The notes beneath the pieces are model-generated. The model ran no database searches and was not told where the DNA came from. It saw nothing but the letters and a program-made list of their open reading frames with translations. Shown piece after piece: positions 19,180 to 29,041 of a DNA stretch of 64,000 bases. A program made the translations under genes and the position numbers. The stretch covers positions 218,145-282,144 of the forward strand of contig NZ_JARKMS010000002.1 in NCBI RefSeq assembly GCF_029350945.1, read 5' to 3'. The number at the start of each line of letters is the position of its first letter. The stretch's first letter is position 1. This stretch comes from Maribacter huludaoensis. GTDB lineage: Bacteria > Bacteroidota > Bacteroidia > Flavobacteriales > Flavobacteriaceae.

Positions 19180-19449
19180 ATGTTTTTTAATCTATTTAAA
19201 TTCGGTTCCAAACAAGAGAATACACAAGTTATTTCAGAAAATTCGGTCTCCATTGAATTAAATTCTCTATTGTCTAATTTAACGATCAGTAGCAGCAGAA
19301 AACAGAAAATTTCAAAAGATGAGGTTTCTGTAAAAGAGAAAACTTCTACCGTAGTTTCTTCATTGGAAAAACAAATAGAGGAAAATCAAATTATATACGC
19401 TAAAATTATGCAAGAGCGTATGATGAGAACTCGTAGAAAGCTAGTGTAA
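19180..19449 (+). CDS. Small protein of unknown function (89 aa)
   Basis: The 89-codon ORF starts with ATG and encodes a hydrophilic protein rich in Ser, Lys and Glu, with a predicted helical C-terminal half (VSSLEKQIEENQIIYAKIMQERMMRTRRKLV in two parts). There is no signal peptide, membrane segment or recognisable domain. It is divergent from the UpxY-like gene and preceded by an inverted repeat. The composition looks protein-like rather than like a shadow ORF, but I do not recognise the family. It might be a real small gene or the edge of a decayed region. Confidence 0.45.
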   Translation: MFFNLFKFGSKQENTQVISENSVSIELNSLLSNLTISSSRKQKISKDEVSVKEKTSTVVSSLEKQIEENQIIYAKIMQERMMRTRRKLV

Positions 19450-19639
19450 TCTTTACCTATAAATAATCGTTATTTTTCTTTTTCTGAAAGGAATTTGGCA
19501 TTTGTTAAAAAACAAAATTTTTCATCCTCTTTTTAAATCCTTATGGACCAGTAACAGTAGATATTGGTATTGTAGGTTATTGTTTGTAATGGTCAAAATT
19601 TTACTGGATTTTTGACCCCGGCGTTTAAATGCTGCTTAA

Positions 19640-20305
19640 AAAAAAACTCTTGAAATAGGCCCTTCTTCTGAAACATATATTGATGGTAATTACGCGCATC
19701 AATTGGTTGTTAATCGTAAAGGAGATAAGCTAGCACTTGGTTTAAAAGCTGGGGTTCGTTTTTTAAATATAGATTGGAGTAAAGGCCTGTACAGAGATGA
19801 AGGAGATGTTTTTTTAAATGAGAACATTAACGGAAAGCTGTTACCGTCTATTGGTGCAGGTGTGTTTTATTATACCAGAAATGCATATATAGGTTTATCT
19901 ACACCTAATATTTTAACCAATACCCACTATGATGAAATACAGGAAGCCGAAGCGGTGGAACGTGTCCATTTATTTTTAATTGGTGGTTATGTTTTCGATT
20001 TAAATCCGTTTTTAAAATTCAAGCCTTCATTTTTTGTAAAGCATGTTTCAGGTGCACCGCTTTCTGCAGATGTGTCGGCAAACTTCTTAATGAACGAAAA
20101 ACTGACCCTTGGTGTAAATTATAGATGGGACGACAGTGTAAGTGCGCTTTTTGGTTTACAGATAACACCGCAGTTAAATATGGGATACGCCTATGATTTT
20201 TCTACGACCCAATTAACGGCGTATAATTCTGGAACGCACGAAATCTTTTTAAGGTTCATGCTCAAATCTAGGGATAGAATAATTAAGTCGCCTAGATTCT
20301 TTTAA
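19640..20305 (+). pseudogene. PorP/SprF-family (type IX secretion-associated) membrane protein remnant, 5' truncated
   Basis: The open frame runs from just after an in-frame TAA at 19637 and contains IGPSSETYIDGNYAH followed by LALGLKAGVRFLNIDWSKGLY and ends AYNSGTHEIFLRFML. This is the C-terminal two thirds of a PorP/SprF outer-membrane protein. Family members are about 300-340 residues, with a signal peptide and an N-terminal NPAYAG-like motif; neither is visible in any frame upstream. The only possible starts are weak (TTG at 19703). The gene therefore appears to have lost its 5' end. Intact members are often paired with gliding/T9SS adhesin genes, and no such partner is present here. Confidence 0.75.
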
Positions 20306-20328
20306 TAGCAAATAAATAAAACAAAAAA

Positions 20329-20355
20329 AAGCTCTCAAGAAATTGAGAGCTTTTT
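20329..20355 (+). terminator. Rho-independent terminator after the PorP remnant
   Basis: AAGCTCTCAA and TTGAGAGCTT form a perfect 10-bp stem with a GAAA loop, followed by TTT on the + strand and preceded by a run of A, so it could work in both directions. The element and the following bases are almost repeated next to the tRNA-Asp at 31.7 kb. Confidence 0.85.
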
Positions 20356-20424
20356 GCAGTCTGTATATTGACTCATCTATCATAAACTAGTAATCTTAGC
20401 ATGACAGATAAGTTCAATAATTGA

Positions 20425-22143
20425 TTATTCTACATTGAATCTTTTTGTTACTTGTATTGGTACGCCCGTACTACTAATACCCTGTATGCTTATTTCATAA
20501 TCTCCGGTAACATCAGAAGTATAAAAATTTAGGTCAAAACTATTTTCCGTTTCGGCTATTTCAGGAATCCATGCTAATTGATTACGAAAATCTGGTATAT
20601 GTTTTTTTTGCTCTTTTTTGTTACCGGAATAATCCTCTCTGTAATATTTTTTAATAACTCTAAATTGTTCATTTTTGAAACTTTGCGTGTTATTGTCTAA
20701 ATAATTTTTATAAGAATCTCCTTCAAAGGTTCTGATGTCCATTATACCTTGAAAACTATATGAACCGTAAAGATATTGGTCTCTAGCAATTGTAATTTTT
20801 TCAATTGACTTGGAAGGAAGGTTTAAAAGTCTTTCGTGGTCATGAATATAAGCACCATCTAAGAGTACCAAAGAAGAAATACCCGAATCAAGTAATGGTA
20901 ATTTGGGAATTATCTTGAAAATTGTTTTACCTTTAGAATCTTTGCCTATTGAAACAAGTTTTAATATTTCTACAAATGTTTCTTTTAAAGTAGAGAATCT
21001 TTTGTATTCATCTAAGATATATTGGGTCTTTTCTCCACTATAGAAAGGAGGTAGTGCCTTTGTTTGAATTATAGAGTCTGGTTTACTGTCAAAATAAGCG
21101 TTTTCTATTTGATTATGAATGCTCCTTTCTACAATAAGATTCTTCATTTCCTTATTTATAAGGAATGAATTGAAATTTACCATTCCGTAGTCTATGTTTT
21201 GGTTATTCCTTATACTGATTTTTTCAAAGTTACCATTACTTAAAAACGGTCTGATATACATATCTTCATTGTTGTTTCTAACTGATAACGGAATGTTGAA
21301 ATCCCCTGTACTATTTGTACTCGCCACATGAAAAACATTATTTTCCCCAGGAAATGAAATCATCAATTTTTGAGCGGAATTTTTTTCTTGTTCTATATTA
21401 CCTGACAGAAATTCGCCTCTTGACTCTGGTAAAAAAGGATAAGATGAGGGTCTCTTGTGGTTGTTTCTGTTGGTAATTAAACTTCTGATGGTGTCAATAC
21501 CATTATCAAGAGTAGTTATTCTTCTTACGGATATGGAATATGTGCCGGCCAATTTTGTTCCTGGAATAGCGGTAACCTCTAAATTCACTTTTTCTCTTTG
21601 TTTATAAACATTCTTGTCAATTTTCAGGTTGATAATATTATTAGGTTTATTCTTTTTATTGGAGGTGCTATTAAAGATGTTTAATGTATCTTTTATTTGG
21701 TCATCTTTAAGAAATACATTTTGGTCCCCTAAATAAGGATTGAGAATGGTAATGTCCTGTTTGTAAAAAGTTACCGGTCCAAAATTTCGCATCCAATTTG
21801 TATAGCCAATAAGTTTGTAATTACCAGAGGGTAAATCTGCAGGTATAAAGAACTCACTAAACCCTGTACCTTCTGTAAGTGTAAGTTTATGTTGAAATAT
21901 GATTTCTTTTTCTTCGTTTATTAAATCTACATACCCCACTTTACTAAGTGTACTGTGCAATAATGATTCTGATAATACGCAATAAAACTTGTAATAGAGA
22001 TATTCTCCGGCAAAGCATAAACTTGTATTAGTATGTATATGTACAGTTTCTTCAGGTATATTATCTAAAGTAGTATTCGCCGTTTGTCCATATAACGTAC
22101 TACTAGAGATAAATAAAAGGAATAAGAGAATTATATATTTCAT
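20425..22143 (-). CDS. Secreted macroglobulin-like/plug-like protein of a TonB-DUF4249 operon
   Basis: The frame is open to 22206, but the start that gives a signal peptide is the internal ATG at 22143 (MKYIILLFLLFISSSTLYG). It removes a 56-bp overlap and leaves 7 bp after the DUF4249 stop. The mature protein, about 550 residues, opens with a beta-rich domain resembling the MG2 domain of alpha-2-macroglobulins (VHIHTNTSLCFAGEYLYYK, then SGNYKLIGYTNWMR). Later it carries a TonB-plug-like segment (VLLDGAYIHDHERLL, then QYLYGSYSFQGIMDIRTF). Such proteins commonly accompany TonB receptor and DUF4249 genes in Bacteroidota; the function is unknown. It is the last gene of a four-gene operon and is probably periplasmic or outer-membrane-associated. 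Confidence 0.72.
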   Translation of the reverse strand: MKYIILLFLLFISSSTLYGQTANTTLDNIPEETVHIHTNTSLCFAGEYLYYKFYCVLSESLLHSTLSKVGYVDLINEEKEIIFQHKLTLTEGTGFSEFFIPADLPSGNYKLIGYTNWMRNFGPVTFYKQDITILNPYLGDQNVFLKDDQIKDTLNIFNSTSNKKNKPNNIINLKIDKNVYKQREKVNLEVTAIPGTKLAGTYSISVRRITTLDNGIDTIRSLITNRNNHKRPSSYPFLPESRGEFLSGNIEQEKNSAQKLMISFPGENNVFHVASTNSTGDFNIPLSVRNNNEDMYIRPFLSNGNFEKISIRNNQNIDYGMVNFNSFLINKEMKNLIVERSIHNQIENAYFDSKPDSIIQTKALPPFYSGEKTQYILDEYKRFSTLKETFVEILKLVSIGKDSKGKTIFKIIPKLPLLDSGISSLVLLDGAYIHDHERLLNLPSKSIEKITIARDQYLYGSYSFQGIMDIRTFEGDSYKNYLDNNTQSFKNEQFRVIKKYYREDYSGNKKEQKKHIPDFRNQLAWIPEIAETENSFDLNFYTSDVTGDYEISIQGISSTGVPIQVTKRFNVE

Positions 22144-22150
22144 TTTCTTG

Positions 22151-23371
22151 TTATTCTTCCCAAAATTCTGGGACAATTTTACTGCTAAATCTAGTGCAAT
22201 CTCCACAACCTGCTGGAGTCATCAAGAAAGGACCGAAAATATCAAAATTGAGAGGATTAGCTTCACCGTCATAAACACTGAAAAAATCTACTGCATTTGC
22301 TTCAATTAAACTAATTATGGGGGATTGGCCTGCTTCGTTAGCCAATGGGGGCGAAACAATGCTACAATCAATGATGTAATTTGGTATTTCTTCCCCGGGA
22401 AAAAGATCTTCGTAATTAAAAAACAATCGTTTTTCACTGACCGAGTTTACTTCAAAAAAACCAATAACCTTTTCGTTGTTATTTTGTTGTGAGCGAATAT
22501 TGCCCTCTAAAAAGCCGGTTTGTACTTGAGAAAACAAACTTTCTGAGCTAGAGAATGTATTCAAGGTTTTATAATAGGAGTAAGCCTCTTTACTTTGTAC
22601 AAACTGTTTTACCAGTATACTATACCTATGTGATAATATGTAGTTTTCACGATCAATAAATCGAACTGGGAATCTACTGACTCTATCTTCGCCTAATTCA
22701 ATTGTTGATGTCTGAATGATTTTTTTGGAATTATCTGTACTATAACAAATAGCTGAAACCTCATCAGATAACCTATAATCAACGGCGGGAGTAGGTAAAG
22801 GTGATACTACATAAGCTTCAAAGCCTCTTGAAGAAAGAGGGGTTATTATTTTATAGGTTTCTTCATATTCATATAAATAGTAGTTACCACTGTTTGTAGG
22901 GTCAAAGCTGTTAAGATATATAAACACCCCTTCTTCTAAATCATCTTTAAACTCACGTACTGCAATAATTTCATCAATATTTGATTTTGCCCTAATACTA
23001 CTAGGTTCCGAAATATAGGAATTTCCATTTGAGGTAGTAATACTTAAGGTGTATGATCGGTCTTGTTCAGCGGCAAATGGAATCCTAGAATTATAATTAC
23101 CATTACCCACATCCTCAAAGTCAAAAGTTCTTCCTGTTTCATCTGTAATTTGAACACTTGCGCCAACTTCCACTGAAGATATTATGGTGTCTAAAGGGAA
23201 CGAACGAGATATGAGTATGTTCTGTATTTTATTTTGGTCCGTGATTCTGGCCTCTATGACAAGTGCACTTTCAAATACAGGTTTGTCTTCAAATTCAAAA
23301 GGTTCCGTACAGCTATTAAGTGCCAACAGAAATAGACCTACAAAAAGAAAACGGTAAATTATCGTATTCAT
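22151..23371 (-). CDS. DUF4249 surface lipoprotein
   Basis: This 406-residue lipoprotein has a hydrophobic leader and lipobox ending LALNSC at Cys21. The start of the mature part (TEPFEFEDKPVFESALVIEARITD) and the C-terminal CGDC pair followed by a terminal Phe-Trp fit the DUF4249 family. DUF4249 proteins are nearly always encoded directly downstream of a TonB-dependent receptor and are assumed to be its substrate-binding surface partner, as SusD is for SusC; the ligand is unknown. Its ATG abuts the receptor's stop codon (1-bp overlap), which implies coupled translation. Confidence 0.9.
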   Translation of the reverse strand: MNTIIYRFLFVGLFLLALNSCTEPFEFEDKPVFESALVIEARITDQNKIQNILISRSFPLDTIISSVEVGASVQITDETGRTFDFEDVGNGNYNSRIPFAAEQDRSYTLSITTSNGNSYISEPSSIRAKSNIDEIIAVREFKDDLEEGVFIYLNSFDPTNSGNYYLYEYEETYKIITPLSSRGFEAYVVSPLPTPAVDYRLSDEVSAICYSTDNSKKIIQTSTIELGEDRVSRFPVRFIDRENYILSHRYSILVKQFVQSKEAYSYYKTLNTFSSSESLFSQVQTGFLEGNIRSQQNNNEKVIGFFEVNSVSEKRLFFNYEDLFPGEEIPNYIIDCSIVSPPLANEAGQSPIISLIEANAVDFFSVYDGEANPLNFDIFGPFLMTPAGCGDCTRFSSKIVPEFWEE

Positions 23372-26148
23372 TAGAATTTTAAATTATAGGTTATCGTAGG
23401 TATTGGTATGGTGAAAATTGAACTTTGTAACGGTTTTAATTCCCCATTTTCAGTAACAAAAAATACCGAGTATGGGTTGTTTCTACCTAGTGCGTTGTAT
23501 ACGGATATATTCCAAAAGCTATGTGCAATTTTTTTTAGTTTATGATTGCCTTCAATATTAAAACCTAGGTCAAGCCTATAGTAATCTGGAATTCTAAATG
23601 CATTACGGTCGCTATAATAAACATATTCGGCGCCATTATAGTTATATCTGCCAATGGGAAAGGTTACAGGTCTACCGGTCTGGTAGACAAAGTTTGCAGA
23701 AATACTATAACGTTTGGTAAATTTATAGTTAAGTACAGCACTAAAATCATGTGGCTTATCATAATTGGTTTTGAAAAATGCTCCGCCATTTACACGTTCT
23801 TCGGCAAATTCACTATCTAGTTTTAAGAAAGAACGGGAATAAGTGTATGATATCCAGCCATTTAATGCGCCATAATTTTTTCTGGCTAAAAATTCTACGC
23901 CATAAGACTTGCCTTCTCCTTGTAGTGTTTCCGTTTCAATGGTTTGGTTCAAAAGTAAATCTGATCCTACTTTAAAATCAAGGATATTTTCTGCAGTCTT
24001 ATAATAACCTTCAAGGCTAAATTCATAAGTATTGGCATCTAAATTTTTGAATAGGCCAATGCTATATTGATTGCCCAATTGAGGTCTGATGTTGTTGTCC
24101 GATAATTTCCAAGTGTCAATTGGTGAAATGGTGGTATTGTTAGAAAGTCTATGTATATATTGATATGTACGGTTATAACTAGCTTTAAGGGATAAGTCTT
24201 CTTTTAGTAAATAACGGGTGGCCAGTCTTACTTCTAGCCCTCCATATGTTTTGGAAAATTCACCTTTTTCGTAGTTTACGGTATCAGAACGGGTTTCATC
24301 GTTTTTAGGGGCATTTTCTTCATATATACGTTCTTGTCTTTCTCCAAAGGCTGCAAAAAAGGAATATCTAAGACCAATGTCAATCAAGAATTTATTGCTC
24401 ACCTTATAATTGTCAGAAAGATAAATTGCAGATTCTAATGCACGTTCTTCATTAATGTTTATGCTATTTACTTCAGATTCTTCGTTTAACGGATCAAGGT
24501 AACCTGGTTGCGTTCTGTAGAATTTTGCCATGATCCCATAATCGAATTTATGTTTTTGACTGTGCAGGTATTTCATGCGCAACTTGTATTCTGTTTCGTT
24601 TATATTAAAACCTAGGTCAAAATCATTGTTAGAAGCACCATCATACTCAATATTAAATTGGTATTGACTATTGGCAACGGTTAATTGTGCAATATTTTTT
24701 TCATTAAACTTATGTTCCCAGTCTATTGAAAAAAGTCGATTGTTATAGCTAAAAATTGAATCTGAAGTAATACTGAAATTGTCCTTACTGTAGTATCCCG
24801 TTGCTTTAAGTGTATTGTTTTCGTTTATAGTGTGGTTATACTTGGCAATTGCATCGTAAAAAGAAGCTTCACTATTTTTTAAAGATTCTTCGTCAAGTGA
24901 ACGTAGAATCCAATTGGAATAAGTACTTCTACCCCCGATCAAAAGACCTGATTTTTCTTTAATGACGGGTATTTCCAAAGCTACATTACTAGTTACAGGA
25001 CCAATTGCGGCCTCACCTGAAAATTTTTCAGTATTTGCGTTCTTTGAAGTAATATCAAAAACAGAGGATAATCTACCCCCGTATTGTGCAGGTATGCCAC
25101 CGGTATAAATTTGTACGTCTTCTGTTGTAAAAGGGTTTACAGCTTGAAAAATTCCAAAAAAATGTGATGGATTGTAAATAACGGCATGGTCCAATAATAT
25201 TAAATTCTGGTCTGTAGATCCACCACGAACATTAAAACCTGCGGCCCCTTCACCTGCTGTAGAAATTCCTGGCAGCGTGGTTGCTACTTTCAGCACATCT
25301 CGTTCACCCAAGATTAAAGGTATGTTCTTGGTCTCTTCTACAACAATTGATGTACTACCTGTTAATGCTTCTTCAACATTTTTATTTGCATCTGCCGCTA
25401 CGACTACCTCATCTAAATATTCAATACTTTCTCTTAATGATACATTTAAGGTGCCATCACTGTAAACTATTACTCTTTTGACAGCGCTTTCAATTCCTAT
25501 AGAACTGTATTTAATGAAATTCTCTCCCAATGGAATCATGAGCTCATAATAACCGTTAATATCGGTAGTAGTACCCGTTGATCTATTATTTAAGGAAATA
25601 GTAAGGTTTTGTAATGGTTGATTGGTGTTTTCATCTACTACAACACCACTAATTTTGAAATTTTCATTCTGTTGGTTTAAATTTTCTTTGCCGATACGTA
25701 TTGTTTCTACTACGTTTTTGGACTGTTTGGGTTGTTCAAAATAAATAGGTCTTTGCGTTCTAACAATACTTTCTTTAGTTATGGTATCGCGTTTCGCTCC
25801 AAAAAATGTGCCGGGTAGTTCGTCGTAGATAAGGTTGTTTTCCGTTAGTACAATTTGAGCATTGGAATACTGAAAATAGTTAATGGTTGTGCCAGTTAGA
25901 ATATTTTCTAAAATTTCTTCTAATTTTTTATTGCTTGCAACATAATTTACTCTTTTATCTTCTAACCATTTTTTTTTATAATAAAAGTGAATGCCCGTTT
26001 CTTTTTCCAGAACATTAAAAACCTCTTGCATACCAACATCGGCAAATTCAACCGAAAAAAGTTTATTATCTTTTCTTTCCTGTCCGTTTACACATTGACC
26101 CAATGTCATGAAAATAATGAGAATGGTTATTTGTAAATATTTTCTCAT
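23371..26148 (-). CDS. TonB-dependent receptor with N-terminal STN domain
   Basis: This 925-residue outer-membrane receptor has a signal peptide to about residue 22 and then an STN domain (FSVEFADVGMQEVFNVLEK), which in relatives contacts an anti-sigma factor. A carboxypeptidase-regulatory-like domain follows at about 150-235 (ISGVVVDENTNQPLQNLTISL), then a plug with GFNVRGGSTDQNLILLD, and a C-terminal beta-barrel ending in the aromatic/hydrophobic TITYNLKF. It imports a substrate using TonB energy, in partnership with the DUF4249 lipoprotein. No FecI/FecR pair is adjacent, so the STN domain's regulatory partner is not evident. It overlaps the upstream gene by 4 bp. Confidence 0.93.
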   Translation of the reverse strand: MRKYLQITILIIFMTLGQCVNGQERKDNKLFSVEFADVGMQEVFNVLEKETGIHFYYKKKWLEDKRVNYVASNKKLEEILENILTGTTINYFQYSNAQIVLTENNLIYDELPGTFFGAKRDTITKESIVRTQRPIYFEQPKQSKNVVETIRIGKENLNQQNENFKISGVVVDENTNQPLQNLTISLNNRSTGTTTDINGYYELMIPLGENFIKYSSIGIESAVKRVIVYSDGTLNVSLRESIEYLDEVVVAADANKNVEEALTGSTSIVVEETKNIPLILGERDVLKVATTLPGISTAGEGAAGFNVRGGSTDQNLILLDHAVIYNPSHFFGIFQAVNPFTTEDVQIYTGGIPAQYGGRLSSVFDITSKNANTEKFSGEAAIGPVTSNVALEIPVIKEKSGLLIGGRSTYSNWILRSLDEESLKNSEASFYDAIAKYNHTINENNTLKATGYYSKDNFSITSDSIFSYNNRLFSIDWEHKFNEKNIAQLTVANSQYQFNIEYDGASNNDFDLGFNINETEYKLRMKYLHSQKHKFDYGIMAKFYRTQPGYLDPLNEESEVNSININEERALESAIYLSDNYKVSNKFLIDIGLRYSFFAAFGERQERIYEENAPKNDETRSDTVNYEKGEFSKTYGGLEVRLATRYLLKEDLSLKASYNRTYQYIHRLSNNTTISPIDTWKLSDNNIRPQLGNQYSIGLFKNLDANTYEFSLEGYYKTAENILDFKVGSDLLLNQTIETETLQGEGKSYGVEFLARKNYGALNGWISYTYSRSFLKLDSEFAEERVNGGAFFKTNYDKPHDFSAVLNYKFTKRYSISANFVYQTGRPVTFPIGRYNYNGAEYVYYSDRNAFRIPDYYRLDLGFNIEGNHKLKKIAHSFWNISVYNALGRNNPYSVFFVTENGELKPLQSSIFTIPIPTITYNLKF

Positions 26149-26855
26149 TTTTCAATAGATTTTTGTAATTCTCCAAAGATTAAAATGTAGTTTTCTTTTG
26201 GATTAATTTTTACCAACCGCTTATTGTAAAGTTCATTGATTTCTTTTCTAAATTCAGGAAATACGTTAAGTAAATCACCCTTTTTATTTAAGGGATGAAT
26301 CTGATTATTATATTCAAAAAAGTAACTACTATCATCAAAAAACTCATAATGAACGAATTTTGTAGAATATCTTTTAAGCTTTTCCTTTTTGTGTTTTTTA
26401 AGAAACTTTATATCGTCTGAAGACCATAAAACTTCGTGAAATCCTTTGGTAATTTTAGAGGCATTGTCGCCAATATTAATGAAGTTTTTGCCATTAAGAC
26501 TGAATTCACTAAGTCTATTTCTATATAGTTTTAAAACAGGAAATTTTTTTAAATGTGAAATATCAAGTAATATATCATCAGTGTCAAGATCATACTTAAA
26601 AGGAACATTATTGTAATATTGATTTCCATAAACAATACTTCCTGTTAAAAAATCTTTGCTTTCAAAAAATTTATGGTTTTCGTTTATGGTTCTATAGTAC
26701 TCTACGTACATTGTACCATTATATAATTCTGTATTCTCTAAGCCTATTGCTTGATCTATACTTTGAAGAGCGTTTTTCAAATATGCTTCTTGTGCATGTA
26801 TTGCACCTGATAAAAGAAATAGTACAATAAATAAAAAGGAAATAATGCGTAGCAA
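26145..26855 (-). CDS. Secreted protein of unknown function, first gene of the TonB-DUF4249 operon
   Basis: This 236-residue protein has a clear signal peptide (IISFLFIVLFLLSGAIHAQ). The mature part is rich in Tyr, Asn and Lys and has alternating beta-type segments (YNGTMYVEYYRTINENHKFF), but no domain I recognise. It precedes the TonB receptor with a 4-bp overlap, so it is part of the same operon and probably acts with the receptor in the periplasm or at the outer membrane. A longer overlapping frame further upstream (to 27076) is AT-rich and lacks protein-like composition, and was not used. Confidence 0.7.
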   Translation of the reverse strand: MLRIISFLFIVLFLLSGAIHAQEAYLKNALQSIDQAIGLENTELYNGTMYVEYYRTINENHKFFESKDFLTGSIVYGNQYYNNVPFKYDLDTDDILLDISHLKKFPVLKLYRNRLSEFSLNGKNFINIGDNASKITKGFHEVLWSSDDIKFLKKHKKEKLKRYSTKFVHYEFFDDSSYFFEYNNQIHPLNKKGDLLNVFPEFRKEINELYNKRLVKINPKENYILIFGELQKSIEK

Positions 26856-27344
26856 ATTTGGTGGTTTATTTTGGTTGACTTAAAAGTAAAAATTTTAGTG
26901 AGATAAAATAGTTTTGTAGGTAAATTATTATAGATAGTGATAAGTAAGTTAGCAATAAAAGTAGTTTTGATAAATATATAGTGGCATATATTAAGATATG
27001 ATATTTTTAAGTTTTGATTTAAGGATGAAATTGAATAGAGGGTTTTTAAGAAGCTAAAGCACACAGAATTTTTCAACCTAATAATGTTATCAAGTATTTG
27101 CTAATCTAAAATTATAATTATGGAAAAATATTTCATATAACATATACTGCTCTAGTAAATTCTTTCACTTATTTTGATTCATCTTTTTAAGATCCTTTAT
27201 TTAACGGCAATTATTTAATTCTTCATTACTAAAAATTTATTGTTAAAAAAGAAAGGTGTTTGCAGGTTAAATTATGTGTCTGCCACTTAATTTTTATCGG
27301 GTAAATAAATATTATTTATATTTAAAGAAAATATATCTATAAAA
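26856..27344. other. Non-coding AT-rich spacer between divergent transcription units
   Basis: These 489 bp separate the minus-strand TonB operon from the broken + strand lipoprotein gene. Both promoters should lie here. A TACTTTTA element on the minus strand close to 26890 resembles the Bacteroidota -7 box TAnnTTTG, but no -33 TTG is well placed. I see no RNA gene or intact ORF. Confidence 0.5.
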
Positions 27345-29023
27345 ATGAGGATTATTACTACAAAAAAACATTATTAGCAGTATTTTTTATTATTTTATTT
27401 TTGGGTTGTGAACAAGAACCTGTAAATAATATTCTTGTTAATACTGACGAAGCTTTAGTAAATGATTTGGAATTTCCAACATTGAATTACGTCACTGATT
27501 TGGACATACCTGATGTAATGGGAGGGCTTACTGCTAGAGTTCCTGCTTAGTAGTCCAAACGGACAACTTCAAAGATGAAATATAACAATGTAAATATTTA
27601 TCTTAAAGACATAAAGGAGGTAATAGCTGAAGGTGGCGAGAGCAGTTACTCCTTTGCACTAGAAGTTAAGGATCAACCCAATCATATTTATAATATTATC
27701 ATGGCCAAGAATTCTGGCGGCAAGTTTAAAGAACCATACATTATAGGCTATGAGCTGACCCCAGAGTATGTGTAAGCCTTTTTTGAGGGAAGTGAAGATT
27801 TTAGCAAATTTAAGGCTACCTATAAGTATTATAGTTTTGATAGTTTCTTTAATGATAGCAAGTTGGGGAAAGTAGGTAAGAACGGGGACTGCGGTGGCGG
27901 GTCTACTGGAGGTAGCGGAAGCCCAGACCCTATATCAAATACCCCCGCAGGTGGTTCTTTTACCCATACCTACCAAGGGCATACGGTAACAAGTAATTTC
28001 CGGGACCGCGATATTCAGATTCCATACGGGTACAGTATTACCATAAACCCTGGTGACGGTAGCTCTTCTACAGTTGTTACCAATGCTATAACGCCGGTGG
28101 AGACCATTACGGCTGGTATTTCAGACATGGGTACCGCACCTACGGCTACATTGCCTAATTATAGTTCAGAAACAGTTACATGGACTGAAAGCCGAGTAGA
28201 TTGGGGTCCAGGTCCTGATGGTGGTAGCGGTGGTAGTACGAGTACGGAATGTTCAAGGACCGTCATCACCATGGGTTCTATGCGTTTTGAGACCGGCATT
28301 TCATGTGTACAGATATCCAATCATAATAAATCCTATTCTCCGGGCATCAACAAAACCGGTGCTTGTTTAGATACCTCTGGGGTTACGGCGATCAACACGG
28401 CGGCCAAGCCCGTACAGAAATTACACGGATATATTGGGCTGAATGCCAATGAAATTGAGTATTTTAACAGGGATGATACCAATAGAGCTAAAGCAAGGCA
28501 GATAAACCGGTTTTTGATTGGTCAGAACTTCAGCCTACAGTCCATAGAATTGGCGAAAGAAGTAGTAAACTATATTTTAGAGGAAAACAGTGAATATCCA
28601 AGTTGTCAAAGTTTTGAATTTAGCACAGTTGTTGGCAACGATGGCTGGAAAGCTGCTGGTGTTTCTGGGGTATGGGATGTTGCTTGGAAGTTTGGTAAAT
28701 GCCCAGATTTGGCGATGGCAAGCTTCTCTGAGCCTGTATATTTTCAATTACCTGGCTATTATAATTATGAAATAGCGGCATCTACCTCTGCTCTTCTGCT
28801 CTGGACAGCCTTTGAAAACTGGGGAGCCTGGTATCGAAGAACATATGCGGTAGATTGTGTAAGCGATTGGAACCCTTTGATTAGGGAACAGTTGATGATC
28901 GAAATGAAGGAAGCTTTTGAAGAAATAGGAGGGCGGGTAGATAGAGTCCCACCGCCGGGGTTCAACGGTATTATAACTCAATATAAGGAAGCCGGCGTAT
29001 CAGGAAATTTCTTTTGTAATTGA
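27345..29023 (+). pseudogene. Disrupted lipoprotein gene (frameshift plus in-frame stops)
   Basis: An ATG at 27345 opens a frame that stops after ten codons. Shifting by one base in the A-run at 27362-27368 continues into a lipoprotein leader (TLLAVFFIILFLGC) and about 50 further residues, stopping at tandem TAG TAG (27548-27553). The same frame resumes (MKYNNVNIYLKD, from 27575), is cut by a TAA at 27773-27775 and then runs open to 29023 for about 415 codons. The downstream part has a Gly/Ser-rich linker (CGGGSTGGSGSPDP) and a Cys-containing C-terminal region ending GNFFCN. Because the downstream pieces share one reading frame, they appear to be one gene of about 560 codons with at least three lesions. 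Family unknown. Recoding cannot be excluded, but decay is more likely. Confidence 0.72.
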
Positions 29024-29041
29024 TTAAAAGTATCGTACTGT

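Noticed and set aside
26777-27076. 99-codon minus-strand frame upstream of the TonB operon
   Set aside because: It overlaps the start of a better-supported secreted protein gene in another frame and has low-complexity, AT-driven composition rich in Phe, Ile, Tyr and Leu.
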